Made by a program: the position numbers and the translations under genes
In this document: one piece after another, positions 21,959 through 30,694 of the stretch
How positions within the stretch are numbered: the stretch's first letter is position 1
Layout of the letters: every line of letters starts with the position of its first letter
IMG/VR virus record: IMGVR_UViG_3300035698_023732
Span: 1-32,019 of that record
Reading direction: 5' to 3' (one strand)
Origin: a virus
Length of the DNA stretch: 32,019 bases
Notes under the pieces: generated by a model
What the model was told of the DNA's origin: nothing
Databases searched by the model: none
What the model saw: the letters and a program-made list of their open reading frames with translations, nothing else

Positions 21959-22168
21959 ATGAAAAAATATTTTGTGGGTAATACTAAACTAACATCTGTA
22001 AAGATATTGGAAGATCGATATAATAAATTTAAAGAATTTAATGTGAATCGACCAATGACATTACAACGATTAGTAAATAGAACATTAGACATGTATCTAA
22101 CAGAAACAGATTTTAGAGACAGAGTAGATGGGATGGTTAAACTTAAAATCAGCGGAAGTAGCTTATAA
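21959..22168 (+). CDS. Ribbon-helix-helix-like small DNA-binding protein
   Basis: 69 residues from the ATG at 21959; a TTG at 21944 is possible but lies within the upstream gene. The pattern KLTSVKILEDRYNKFKEFNV followed by MTLQRLVNRTLDMYL fits the strand-helix-helix of Arc/CopG-like regulators, with the strand near residues 10-16. Such proteins usually bind operators as dimers and might regulate this gene cluster. It overlaps the next gene by one base (TAATG). Confidence 0.5.
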   Translation: MKKYFVGNTKLTSVKILEDRYNKFKEFNVNRPMTLQRLVNRTLDMYLTETDFRDRVDGMVKLKISGSSL

Positions 22169-22413
22169 TGAAATATTTGCAAGAAATAGAAGACACATTG
22201 CAATCAATAAAATCAAATGGAACAGTTACTTTTGATGACGGATATTATTATGTTACTATTACTGATTTGCCTGAAATGAAAATTACGGGATCGCTGTTTA
22301 CTGATATGAAAAAATTCCATGATCTTTCTCCTAAAATGACTGTAATGATGTTAATTGATGATAATTTTCAAGTCATAGAAGATAAAAAACTTAAAGAAAA
22401 CAAGGATAAATGA
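22168..22413 (+). CDS. Small unknown protein, first of tandem pair
   Basis: 81 residues beginning MKYLQEIEDTLQSIKSNG. A middle part (TVTFDDGYYYVTITDLPEMK) is beta-rich, and the LFTDMKKFHDLSPKMTVMML segment is helical. The start and the LF-x-D---H--SP pattern recur in the following gene, so the two are paralogues. Stop and next start overlap as ATGA. Function unknown. Confidence 0.5.
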   Translation: MKYLQEIEDTLQSIKSNGTVTFDDGYYYVTITDLPEMKITGSLFTDMKKFHDLSPKMTVMMLIDDNFQVIEDKKLKENKDK

Positions 22414-22667
22414 AATATTTACAAGAATTGAAAGAAGCTGTAGGACCGAATGGTGGGGTTGAATATGAAGCTGACACTAAAATATAGACAATAGATTATA
22501 ATGGCCAAAAGGCAAAATTTACTGAACAATTATTTGGGGATATTTTGGCCCTTCACAATATCACGCCGGCAGATGTGATAACGGATTGCTTAGCGATAAT
22601 CGGAGACGATACTAAGAGTTCAATTGACATCAATGGTAATCAACTAGAAGTCAATTGGGAACAGTAA
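22410..22667 (+). pseudogene. Paralogue of preceding gene interrupted by one in-frame TAG
   Basis: The ATG at 22410 overlaps the upstream stop as ATGA. Translation gives MKYLQELKEAVGPNGGVEYE and then meets TAG at 22485-22487, after 25 codons. The same frame continues for 59 more codons to TAA at 22665, including LFGDILALHNITPADVI, which aligns with the LFTDMKKFHDLSPKMTV stretch of the preceding gene. No ATG exists in the second part. So this is a single gene with one amber codon: recent loss, readthrough, or a base-call error. TAG ends other genes here, so it is not generally recoded. Confidence 0.65.
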
Positions 22668-22669
22668 TC

Positions 22670-23071
22670 GTGAATAACAAAAAAGTATTTTTAGGTGGAA
22701 CATGTAATAATTCCACATGGAGAAATGAACTGATTGCACTATTAGAAATTGATTATTTCAATCCAGTTGTTGATGATTGGACTGAAGCAGCTCAAAGAGA
22801 AGAGATTCTACAAAGAAGTTCGTGTGATTTTGTATTATATACATTAACTCCTAAAATGACAGGAGTTTACAGTATCGCGGAAATTGTAGATGATAGCAAC
22901 AAACGAGCACACAAAGCACTTCTTTGTATTATTCCAACAGATGGAGAAGATGAGTTCGATGAACATCAATTAAAGTCATTGAATATGGTAAAGAGTATGA
23001 TTGAGGACAATGGTGCTAGATCATTTTCCACACTTGAAGAAACCGCAAAATTTCTAAATCAATTTAAATAA
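22670..23071 (+). CDS. Nucleoside 2-deoxyribosyltransferase-like protein
   Basis: 133 residues from the GTG at 22670, which follows the previous stop by two bases; a TTG at 22655 is less likely. KKVFLGGTCNNSTWRNELIA, YFNPVVDDWTEAAQREEILQ, SCDFVLYTLTPKMTGVYSIA and EIVDDSNKR match the fold and motif order of the nucleoside 2-deoxyribosyltransferase-like family (GG strand, NPV-D, acidic segment). These enzymes swap or cleave bases of deoxynucleosides; some members handle other N-glycosides. Near the reductase, a nucleotide-salvage role is reasonable. It lies 4 bp before the glycosyltransferase operon. Confidence 0.65.
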   Translation: MNNKKVFLGGTCNNSTWRNELIALLEIDYFNPVVDDWTEAAQREEILQRSSCDFVLYTLTPKMTGVYSIAEIVDDSNKRAHKALLCIIPTDGEDEFDEHQLKSLNMVKSMIEDNGARSFSTLEETAKFLNQFK

Positions 23072-23075
23072 ACAC

Positions 23076-24569
23076 ATGAAGAAAAAGAAAATATTATTGC
23101 TCAGTGATGATTTGAGAATGTTTAGCGGCGTGGCCTGTCAATCAAGAGAGTTAGTGCTTTCTACAGCTCACAAATATAATTGGGTGAACATTGGCGGGTC
23201 CGTCAAACATCCGGACAAAGGAAAAGTATTTGATTTATCGGATGCAACCAATAAAGAAAAAGGACTTACTGATTCTTATGTAAAAGTATATCCTGTTGAT
23301 GGTTATGGAGATCCTAATATTTTAAATGATATTATGAACATTGAGCATCCTGATGCTATTCTTCACTTTACCGATCCTAGATTTTGGGGTTGGTTATATG
23401 CAATGGAACGTGAGCTTCGCAAGAAAATTCCATTGACGTATTTAAATATCTGGGATGATGTTCCGGCGCCAATGTGGAATCGTCCGTTCTATAATAGTTG
23501 TGATGCTTTGTTTTCTATTTCCAAACAGACATTGAACATCAACAAACTTGTATTGAGAGATGGACATTGGATCATGGCTGAAGATGTAAAATCAAAAGCG
23601 GATTCAAAAAACAAAGTCATCCTTCAGTATGTCCCTCACGGTATTGATCCTAAAATTTTTAAGGTTCTTCCACCAGCAGAATACGCTGAAATTAAACGAC
23701 AAGTGTTTAATGGAAAGGATTACAACTTTGTATTTTTCTATAACAATAGAAACATTCGTAGAAAACAAACATCTAATATCATTTTAGCATTTCGAATGTT
23801 TTGTGATTCTTTATCAAAAGAAGAAGCTGAAAAGTGCTTATTATTAATGCACACTCACATAGTTGATAATAGTGGAACAGATTTAGCAGTGGTTGTGGAT
23901 GCATTGTGTCCTGATTATGATGTTATATTCAGTTCTAATAAATTGTCTCCCCAAGAGATGAATAAGTTATATAATATTGCGGATGTCACGGTTAACATGG
24001 CCAGTAATGAAGGGTTTGGGTTATCTGGTGCTGAAAGTCTAATTACAGCTACGCCTATCATCAACAATACGACAGGTGGTTTACAAGATCAAATGGGATT
24101 CCGTGACGAAGACGGAAACCTTCCTCAGTTTACAAAAGAGTGGGGAAGCAACCATGATGGTAGATATAAGAAACACGGCAAGTGGGCAAAACCACTGTTT
24201 CCAGTGTATCGAATGGTTCAGGGCTCGCCCCCAACCCCATACATTTTTGACGATCATTCCACTTGGGAAGATATGGCTCATGCTATGATGTATTGGTATA
24301 AAATGGATCCTGATAAACGAGCAGAATATGGTGAACTTGGCCGACAATTCGCGCTAGGTGAAGGAGGATTTAATTCTGAAAATTTGGGGAATCAATTTAT
24401 TTTCGGAATGGAAAAAGTATTTGATTATTTCAACCCACGAGAACAAGCATCGATACATACATCGGCTGATTTTGTTGGGCATGATTTGAGTGAAGGCGCG
24501 GGATTTACAATTCCTGCGGTTGATATGGATAGAGTTAATAAAGAATTAGAGGAAATATACAATGAATGA
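23076..24569 (+). CDS. GT-B glycosyltransferase (GT4-like)
   Basis: 497 residues. It opens KKKILLLSDDLRMFSGVACQ, a typical GT-B N-terminal strand and Gly turn. The C-terminal domain has FFYNNRNIRRKQTSNIILAF and the sugar-nucleotide-binding ASNEGFGLSGAESL (309-322), with Glu residues at the usual E-x7-E positions. There is no signal peptide or membrane segment, so it acts in the cytoplasm. It is the first gene of a chain of glycosyltransferases running to the window end. Its acceptor is unknown: it could be virion protein, modified DNA or host glycan. The stop overlaps the next start by 8 bp. Confidence 0.75.
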   Translation: MKKKKILLLSDDLRMFSGVACQSRELVLSTAHKYNWVNIGGSVKHPDKGKVFDLSDATNKEKGLTDSYVKVYPVDGYGDPNILNDIMNIEHPDAILHFTDPRFWGWLYAMERELRKKIPLTYLNIWDDVPAPMWNRPFYNSCDALFSISKQTLNINKLVLRDGHWIMAEDVKSKADSKNKVILQYVPHGIDPKIFKVLPPAEYAEIKRQVFNGKDYNFVFFYNNRNIRRKQTSNIILAFRMFCDSLSKEEAEKCLLLMHTHIVDNSGTDLAVVVDALCPDYDVIFSSNKLSPQEMNKLYNIADVTVNMASNEGFGLSGAESLITATPIINNTTGGLQDQMGFRDEDGNLPQFTKEWGSNHDGRYKKHGKWAKPLFPVYRMVQGSPPTPYIFDDHSTWEDMAHAMMYWYKMDPDKRAEYGELGRQFALGEGGFNSENLGNQFIFGMEKVFDYFNPREQASIHTSADFVGHDLSEGAGFTIPAVDMDRVNKELEEIYNE

Positions 24570-25164
24570 ACAAAAAGAACACGAACTTAGGCTCCAATAT
24601 TTGGATGTTCTATTACGAAACAATATAACATTAGATGAGGCTGATAGATATATTGATAGAATTATGGAATTTGGATCTACTAAAAAGATAGCCCAAGAAG
24701 CAGAACTTAATAAAATTATACAAGGGGAATCACCGCCAGAACCTGATCCAGCGGGAGCAGGGGACAGAGATATTTCTGAACTTGCTGAGATTCTTAAGAA
24801 GTCTAAGGAAGGCAAATCACCTCCCAAATCTGAGAAGGTAATGGCGGAACTATCGGAGATGGCATATGCCTCAGGTGACGAAGTTAATGAGTTGGGGCCA
24901 ATTGGAGAAGTGGTTTCTGAGGAAGCTAAACAATCATTGGAAGCCAAATTAAAATATGCTCCAGGTATTCGGATTCCGGAGGATAATCAACCCGTAACAC
25001 CAATAATGGTTGATCCAAATCAAAAAGGAAAAGTAGAAGATGAATTGAAAAAGCCAGTGGACGGTATCAAAGAAACAATTCGACCAAAAGGAACATTAGT
25101 TCAAACAGAACTTCCATACAGGTATGAAGATCGTATGAAATTTTCACAAAACGAAACTAATTAA
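24562..25164 (+). CDS. Acidic hypothetical protein within glycosyltransferase operon
   Basis: 200 residues, with GAGG before the start. The first 50 residues are helical (LRLQYLDVLLRNNITLDEAD), then a Pro/Glu-rich linker (GESPPEPDPAGAG), further charged helices, and a C-terminal tail rich in Pro and Lys (KGTLVQTELPYRYED). It resembles no glycosyltransferase. Its low complexity and placement suggest a scaffold or an acceptor protein for the enzymes around it, but this is only context. Confidence 0.5.
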   Translation: MNEQKEHELRLQYLDVLLRNNITLDEADRYIDRIMEFGSTKKIAQEAELNKIIQGESPPEPDPAGAGDRDISELAEILKKSKEGKSPPKSEKVMAELSEMAYASGDEVNELGPIGEVVSEEAKQSLEAKLKYAPGIRIPEDNQPVTPIMVDPNQKGKVEDELKKPVDGIKETIRPKGTLVQTELPYRYEDRMKFSQNETN

Positions 25165-25166
25165 TT

Positions 25167-26504
25167 ATGGCAAATAAAACAATTGTAGTTCAGTCACCGT
25201 ATGAAACAGTTAGCGGTTATGGAGCAAAATCAAGAGATATCATTCGTTCCATTGTTAAATGGGCAGATAAAAATAATTTTGATGTTAAGCTTGTTCCTAC
25301 GAGATGGGGTGGATGCCCGAAAACTGCTTTAGCTACATGTGATGATAGAGAGTTATTTGATTCTCGGAAATTGACCGACAAATTACCAATTCAACCGGAA
25401 ATTTTCGCTCAAATATCAATACCAAATGAATCACAACCAATTGGAAAATATAATATAATTTTTACAAGTGGTATTGAAACAACCGTGTGTAGAGGAGAAT
25501 GGTTAGAAGGGTTGAATAAGATGGATCTAGCGATTGTTTGTTCAGAACATGCTAAGACTGTTTTTAAAACCACTAAATTCAAAAAGAAAGATACAAAAAC
25601 TGGTGTTGAGAGTCCTTGTGAATCAACAAAACCTATAGAGGTTTTATTCGAGGGATCGGATACAGATCTTTATAATGATGACGATGGACCTGTAACAGAA
25701 GCAACTAAATTATTGGATTCAATTCCTGAAGAGTTTTGCTTTCTATTTGTAGGTCACTGGCTTCAGGGCGAACTTGGTGCTGATAGAAAAGATGTTGGAA
25801 TGTTAATTAAAACATTTTTGGAAACATTTAAAAATCAACCAAAGCCACCTGCATTAATTTTAAAAACAAATGGTGGTAATTTTTCTGAAATGGATAAAGA
25901 TGAGATTTTGCGGAAAATTCATAATTGTGAAACTACAATTGATTATAAGTCGTTACCAAGTGTATATTTGGTGCACGGTGAACTTTCTGATGAAGAAGTT
26001 AATTGTTTGTATAATCACAAAAAGGTTAAAGTTCATGTATCATTTACTCATGGTGAAGGATATGGACGTCCACTTCAGGAAGCTACATTAAGTGGAAAAC
26101 CAGTGATTGCACCTGGATGGAGTGGACAAGTAGATTTTCTTGATCCTTCTTTATCGGTATTGTTAAAGGGAGAGCTGCAACCAGTTCATCCATCAGCGGT
26201 GAACGAGTGGATCATTAAAGAATCCAAATGGTTCAATGTTAATTATTCATTAGCTGCTAGTCAAATGCTGGCGGTCTATAAAAATTACAAGAAATATCTT
26301 GGTAATGCTCAAAAATTAATGAAAAAGAATCATCAAGAAAAATCTTTGAAAGCTATTGATAAAAAATTAGAAGAAATCTTTGATACTTATCTTCCAAAAT
26401 TTGCTGAAACCGTTTCGGTGAACTTACCAACATTAAACATAACGGGAGGACCAAATACATCAGGAACAATGATGAATCTTCCAAAGTTAAATAAGATTGG
26501 ATAA
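25167..26504 (+). CDS. GT-B glycosyltransferase (GT4-like)
   Basis: 445 residues. The N-terminal part has IVVQSPYETVSGYGAKSRDI, the Gly-rich loop of GT-B enzymes. EVLFEGSDTDLY gives the domain linker, and HGEGYGRPLQEATLSGKPVI (295-314) is the donor-binding motif with the Glu pair. GWSGQVDFL follows, as in GT4 members. A C-terminal tail of about 90 residues is helical and basic and ends in a Gly/Asn/Pro-rich stretch. It is the second GT-B enzyme in the operon, and its sequence differs enough from the first to suggest a different sugar or acceptor. The stop overlaps the next start (TAATG). Confidence 0.75.
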   Translation: MANKTIVVQSPYETVSGYGAKSRDIIRSIVKWADKNNFDVKLVPTRWGGCPKTALATCDDRELFDSRKLTDKLPIQPEIFAQISIPNESQPIGKYNIIFTSGIETTVCRGEWLEGLNKMDLAIVCSEHAKTVFKTTKFKKKDTKTGVESPCESTKPIEVLFEGSDTDLYNDDDGPVTEATKLLDSIPEEFCFLFVGHWLQGELGADRKDVGMLIKTFLETFKNQPKPPALILKTNGGNFSEMDKDEILRKIHNCETTIDYKSLPSVYLVHGELSDEEVNCLYNHKKVKVHVSFTHGEGYGRPLQEATLSGKPVIAPGWSGQVDFLDPSLSVLLKGELQPVHPSAVNEWIIKESKWFNVNYSLAASQMLAVYKNYKKYLGNAQKLMKKNHQEKSLKAIDKKLEEIFDTYLPKFAETVSVNLPTLNITGGPNTSGTMMNLPKLNKIG

Positions 26505-27268
26505 TGAAAATATCATTCCTTGTAACCGTTCATAATGAAACAAATGATTTCAACATTCTTTTATCGCAGTTGGTTGATTATAAACTTTCTTGCGATCCTG
26601 ACTGCGAGATTGTCGTGTTGGATGATTTCTCTGATAAAAATGAAACTCTCGAAATCCTCAACAAATTTGACCAAAACATAATCTTAGAGCGCCATGCTTT
26701 GAATAAAAAATTTGGGGCGCATAAGCAACTCGGCAATACTAAATGTTCCGGAAATTACATCTTTCAAATTGATTCAGATGAATATTTGTCTGACAATTTT
26801 TTGCAAAATTTGAAGCCATTATTGGAAGCTAATGATAATGTGGATTTATTCATGGTTCCAAGGGTGAATCGATTGGAAGGAATAACACAAAAAACAGCTC
26901 AAAAATGGGGTTGGTGCCTTACTACAATGGATGGTCTAACGGAAGAGAGGATTTTACGACCTAATGGAGAATATGAATGTTTTAAAAATAATAATCTTAT
27001 TATTGAGGAAACAAATAAGCGAATTAAGTTCAAAAGTCTTTTAATTAATTGGCCAGATCCTCAATTTAGACTCTATAGAAATTCTCCCAATATTAAATGG
27101 GAACGAGATCTTCATGAGTTAGTTGTGGGTGCTGAAATTGTGACTCATTTACCAGTAAATGATTGCCAATGGGCGTTGTTTCATGATAAGACAATTGAAA
27201 AACAAGAACAGCAAAATATGTTCTATATGACTAATTTTAGTAAAGAAATGAATGTAAGACATGGTTAA
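26504..27268 (+). CDS. GT-A glycosyltransferase (GT2-like)
   Basis: 254 residues. KISFLVTVHNETNDFNILLS and EIVVLDDFSDKNETLEIL are the nucleotide-binding strands of GT2 enzymes; HALNKKFGAHKQLG and FQIDSDEYL supply the DxD-type metal site (DSD). WPDPQFRLYRN and WERDLHELVVG resemble the C-terminal acceptor part of WaaE/KdtX-like GT2 proteins. No membrane segment. The next gene starts 8 bp before its end. Donor and acceptor are not predictable. Confidence 0.75.
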   Translation: MKISFLVTVHNETNDFNILLSQLVDYKLSCDPDCEIVVLDDFSDKNETLEILNKFDQNIILERHALNKKFGAHKQLGNTKCSGNYIFQIDSDEYLSDNFLQNLKPLLEANDNVDLFMVPRVNRLEGITQKTAQKWGWCLTTMDGLTEERILRPNGEYECFKNNNLIIEETNKRIKFKSLLINWPDPQFRLYRNSPNIKWERDLHELVVGAEIVTHLPVNDCQWALFHDKTIEKQEQQNMFYMTNFSKEMNVRHG

Positions 27269-28256
27269 CAAAAAAATAGCATTTTTAACTGAAATGGGAT
27301 TTTCTGGCAAGGTTCCAAGAAATCATCCAAATGCTCGAACTGAGTTTGCATGGCAAATTGCTTTAGAAGCTGATCATTATCCATTTCAATATTATGAACA
27401 AGTATCAGGATATGATTATGTTGTTTGTATTTTGCCAAAAGGAAATATAACAGTTGATTGTAAGGGAACATTGATAACAGGCAACCATGATCATACAATG
27501 CTATCATCTATTTTAAAATCTGATATGGTTGAGACATTAAAATCCCAAAATGGAAATTTGTGTTACATGCAAGAAGGTCCCTCTTGGTATTTTAACAATT
27601 ACGACATGGAAGATCAAATTCGATATTTTAATTTCATAACAGAATGTGATTTGGTATTTGTTCATAATGAATATGATATTGGTATGTATACAGGTTTTAC
27701 AAACAAAGAGAAAATTCATGTAATGCCGACACTACTCATTGAAGAGTTGATTAAAGACATTGTTCCATCCTTCGAAGAGAAAATTATGATTGGTGGGAAT
27801 TTTAGCAGATGGTATGGTGGATTTCAAAGTTATATTATTGCTTCTAAATGTGAACTGCCAATGTATATCCCATCTTCTCACAGTAAACGCGATGGAGAAC
27901 AACGAATGGATAATCTTAAACATCTTCCTTACCTTCAATGGAATGAGTGGATGCAAGTCTTGTCTACATTCAAGGTTGGGGTTCACTTAATGCCAACAAT
28001 CGCTGCTGGAACATTCAGTTTGAATTGTGCTTATTTTGGAATACCATGTATAGGTAATAAATTTGTGGATACACAGCGATTGTGTCACCCAAATTTAAGT
28101 GTAGATGTAGACAATCTTTCAGATGCTTTGGATAAAATAAAAATACTTTCAAGTGAGAAAGACTACCTATTAAATTCGGGTGCTTGTAAACATTATTATA
28201 ATGAATATTTTAGTGAAGCGATTTATCTTGAAAAAATGAAAAAGATTTTTGTATGA
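27261..28256 (+). CDS. Glycosyltransferase-like protein (GT-B type, divergent)
   Basis: 331 residues. It starts KKIAFLTEMGFSGKVPRNHP and has DYVVCILPKG, GTLITGNHDHTML, CDLVFVHNEYDIGMY, then IMIGGNFSRWYGG at the presumed domain boundary. A late GVHLMPTIAAGTFSLNCAYF with FGIPCIGN sits where GT-B enzymes bind the donor. The E-x7-E pattern is not clear, so this is assigned by layout and by position between other glycosyltransferases. It shares ATGA with the following gene. Confidence 0.5.
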   Translation: MVNKKIAFLTEMGFSGKVPRNHPNARTEFAWQIALEADHYPFQYYEQVSGYDYVVCILPKGNITVDCKGTLITGNHDHTMLSSILKSDMVETLKSQNGNLCYMQEGPSWYFNNYDMEDQIRYFNFITECDLVFVHNEYDIGMYTGFTNKEKIHVMPTLLIEELIKDIVPSFEEKIMIGGNFSRWYGGFQSYIIASKCELPMYIPSSHSKRDGEQRMDNLKHLPYLQWNEWMQVLSTFKVGVHLMPTIAAGTFSLNCAYFGIPCIGNKFVDTQRLCHPNLSVDVDNLSDALDKIKILSSEKDYLLNSGACKHYYNEYFSEAIYLEKMKKIFV

Positions 28257-29893
28257 ATAAATTTATAGTAGTAATTCCATCTTACAATAATGAAACTTGG
28301 ACCGAAATGTGTGTAAATTCTGTTATCAACCAAACATATACAAATTACGAGGTTGTAATTGCTAATGATTGTTCAACAGATAATACTGAGAATGAAATTC
28401 TGAAGCGCATCACAAATAATTCGAAATTTACTTATATCTATAATGAAAAAAACAAAGGAGCTTTTCAAAATTATATTGATATTATTGATAAGTTTTCTAA
28501 GGACGAAGATATCATAGTAATGTTGGATGGCGATGATTGGTTTGCTAATGATTTAGTTTTGGAAAATTTAGATAACATGTATCAATCTGGAGTTTGGATG
28601 ACATATGGTGGAATGTATGCTTATGATGGCGAAAAAGCAGAACCAGCAAATCCACAAAACACACCATATGCGTCATTTGTTCACGAATATTCATTATACA
28701 GATTGGATGCGTGGAGAGCTTCCCATCTTAGAACATATAGGAAATTTTTATGGGACGGAATTGACCAAGTAGATTTTGTTTCTAAAATAGACAATAAAAT
28801 ATTTTGGCATGCTAGTGATTTATGTTTCATGTATAATCTTATGGAAATTTGTCCTGTAGATAAAATTGGAGTAATTGATTTTCCAGCATATGTTTATAAT
28901 GCTTCTGAACCCAACCAGTCAAGGACGAGGGAGCGAGAGGTCGCAGATAACCACAAATTTGAAGTAGAAATTAGAAATAAAAAGCAATATAAGCGAGTTA
29001 ATTCGAGAGAAGAAATTTGCAGAGAAACTTTGCCAGTAGTTAACATGGTTGGAGATTTCAGAGAACGAAATTCTATTCCAAAGACATTCAGATATGTTTA
29101 TAATCAACAGTTTGGGGATTTTGATATTACATTATTTCAAGATGAATCAATTTTACATTATTTAAATGGTCAAGTTGCTAGACCGGCTGGAAAAATTGTA
29201 GCTGAAATTCAAGAAGCTACACATTTGTTTAATCAACGCAAAGTTGTTCAAGCGGTGAAGAATAACAGTGAAAAATTTGATTTGATTTTAATATGTGAAA
29301 AAGATTTTCAAACATTATCAAATGCTGTTATACGAAATGTAGCTTCGGAAATAGTTTTAAATAAAAATATACATACTAAGGAATGGCCTGTAATAGCAGA
29401 TTCTTCTCTTATAAAAATATATGAGAAAACTAAAATGGTCTCGTGTGTTTCTTCTAATAAACAACTTTCGCCGGGTCATATCTTTAGATTAAATTGTGTA
29501 AATCAAATGATAACTAATAAATGTAATGTTGATTTATTTGGAAAGGGTATAAATGATATTGATGGAAAGATTGAAGCTTTACAAGATTATCGATTTTCTG
29601 TTGCAATTGAAAATGGATCTTATGAACAATATTTTACTGAAAAGCTCCTTGATTGTTTTCTTACAGGAACCATACCAATTTATTATGGGTGTCCTAATAT
29701 AGAAGAGTTTTTTGATATTGATGGATTTTTTATTTTTCATACACAAAATCAACTAATAGATATTATAAAAAGTTTATCGGTAGAAGAATATACTAAACGA
29801 CTTTTAATAATTAAGAAAAACTTTGACATTGCAAATGAGTTGAAGTATGATAATGACTTATATTTTGAAAAATATTTGAGACCACTGTTATGA
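28253..29893 (+). CDS. GT2-GT10 fusion: glycosyltransferase with fucosyltransferase-like C-terminus
   Basis: 546 residues in two catalytic domains. Residues 1 to about 220 are GT2: FIVVIPSYNNETWTEMCVNS, VVIANDCSTDN and MLDGDDWF with the DxD at 92-94. Residues about 300-546 resemble GT10 alpha-1,3-fucosyltransferases: LFGKGIN, then DYRFSVAIENGSYEQYFTEK and LLDCFLTGTIPIYYGCPNIE (445-484), with the conserved EN, TEK and PIYYG elements. GT10 enzymes use GDP-fucose. No GDP-fucose synthesis genes lie in this window, so the donor would come from the host or from genes outside it. The fusion would let one protein add two sugars in turn. Next to it is a GT11-type gene. Confidence 0.75.
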   Translation: MNKFIVVIPSYNNETWTEMCVNSVINQTYTNYEVVIANDCSTDNTENEILKRITNNSKFTYIYNEKNKGAFQNYIDIIDKFSKDEDIIVMLDGDDWFANDLVLENLDNMYQSGVWMTYGGMYAYDGEKAEPANPQNTPYASFVHEYSLYRLDAWRASHLRTYRKFLWDGIDQVDFVSKIDNKIFWHASDLCFMYNLMEICPVDKIGVIDFPAYVYNASEPNQSRTREREVADNHKFEVEIRNKKQYKRVNSREEICRETLPVVNMVGDFRERNSIPKTFRYVYNQQFGDFDITLFQDESILHYLNGQVARPAGKIVAEIQEATHLFNQRKVVQAVKNNSEKFDLILICEKDFQTLSNAVIRNVASEIVLNKNIHTKEWPVIADSSLIKIYEKTKMVSCVSSNKQLSPGHIFRLNCVNQMITNKCNVDLFGKGINDIDGKIEALQDYRFSVAIENGSYEQYFTEKLLDCFLTGTIPIYYGCPNIEEFFDIDGFFIFHTQNQLIDIIKSLSVEEYTKRLLIIKKNFDIANELKYDNDLYFEKYLRPLL

Positions 29894-30693
29894 ACTATAT
29901 AACCAAATCTAATATATCACATGGACCGTATTTGGGATCTCAAATGACTCAATTATCAGGAATGTATTCTATACATAAGCGAATAGGTCATGAAATTGTT
30001 TTTATTGAGGAATTTTTAAAAACAGGTCGCGGAAATAGATTATTTAATTGTTTTGATCTTCCAATAGAAATAGTTGATCCGTTTGAAAGAACTAATGTTA
30101 ATATTAGAAGTATGATTATGGATGAATTTGTGTATAATTTATCTCAAAACGAAAATTATGAAATCGTAGGATATTTTGATACATATCATTATTGGAAAGA
30201 TTTGCAAAATGAAATCATTGATATGTTTAAATTTAAAAAAATTATTGATGACGAATCCACTGAATACATTAATTCTATAAGAACCGATCTTCCATTGTTT
30301 TCTCTTCATGTTAGACGAGGCGATTATTTAGAAGTTTCTTCTTTGAATCTTTCCTTCAATTACTTTAATGCTGCTAAAAAACTTGTCCAGAACAACTATG
30401 ACAAATTTAATTTGGTGATTTTTTCTGATGATATTCCGTGGTGTCGTGAAAATTTGAATGACGATGGAGTATTCTTTTCGGCTCACAGCGAGCCGATTGA
30501 CATGTGTTGTATGACAAAATGTGACGGAAATATTATTGCTAATAGTTCTTTTAGTTGGTGGGGAGCATATTTGAATCAAAACAAACAATTTGTAATTTGT
30601 CCAAAAAAATATATTGGTGATTCATGTCCAGAATTTCAATTTATTAATGGAAATTATTATCCTGTTGAGTGGACAGCATTAGACATTATTTAA
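29890..30693 (+). CDS. GT11 alpha-1,2-fucosyltransferase-like protein
   Basis: 267 residues. FSLHVRRGDYLE (137-148) is the HxRRxD motif of alpha-1,2-fucosyltransferases, and IIANSSFSWWGAYLN (215-229) is the second family hallmark; the N-terminal GPYLGSQMTQLSGMYSI corresponds to the usual GNQMFQY stretch. The family transfers fucose from GDP-fucose, most often to galactose. It overlaps the GT2-GT10 gene by 4 bp, so two fucosyltransferase-like activities are co-translated. No signal peptide or membrane segment is seen. Confidence 0.85.
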   Translation: MNYITKSNISHGPYLGSQMTQLSGMYSIHKRIGHEIVFIEEFLKTGRGNRLFNCFDLPIEIVDPFERTNVNIRSMIMDEFVYNLSQNENYEIVGYFDTYHYWKDLQNEIIDMFKFKKIIDDESTEYINSIRTDLPLFSLHVRRGDYLEVSSLNLSFNYFNAAKKLVQNNYDKFNLVIFSDDIPWCRENLNDDGVFFSAHSEPIDMCCMTKCDGNIIANSSFSWWGAYLNQNKQFVICPKKYIGDSCPEFQFINGNYYPVEWTALDII

Positions 30694-30694
30694 T

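Noticed and set aside
22485-22487. Genome-wide TAG recoding
   Set aside because: TAG is the stop of the HNH gene (9858) and of the gene ending at 15099, and only one in-frame TAG was found.
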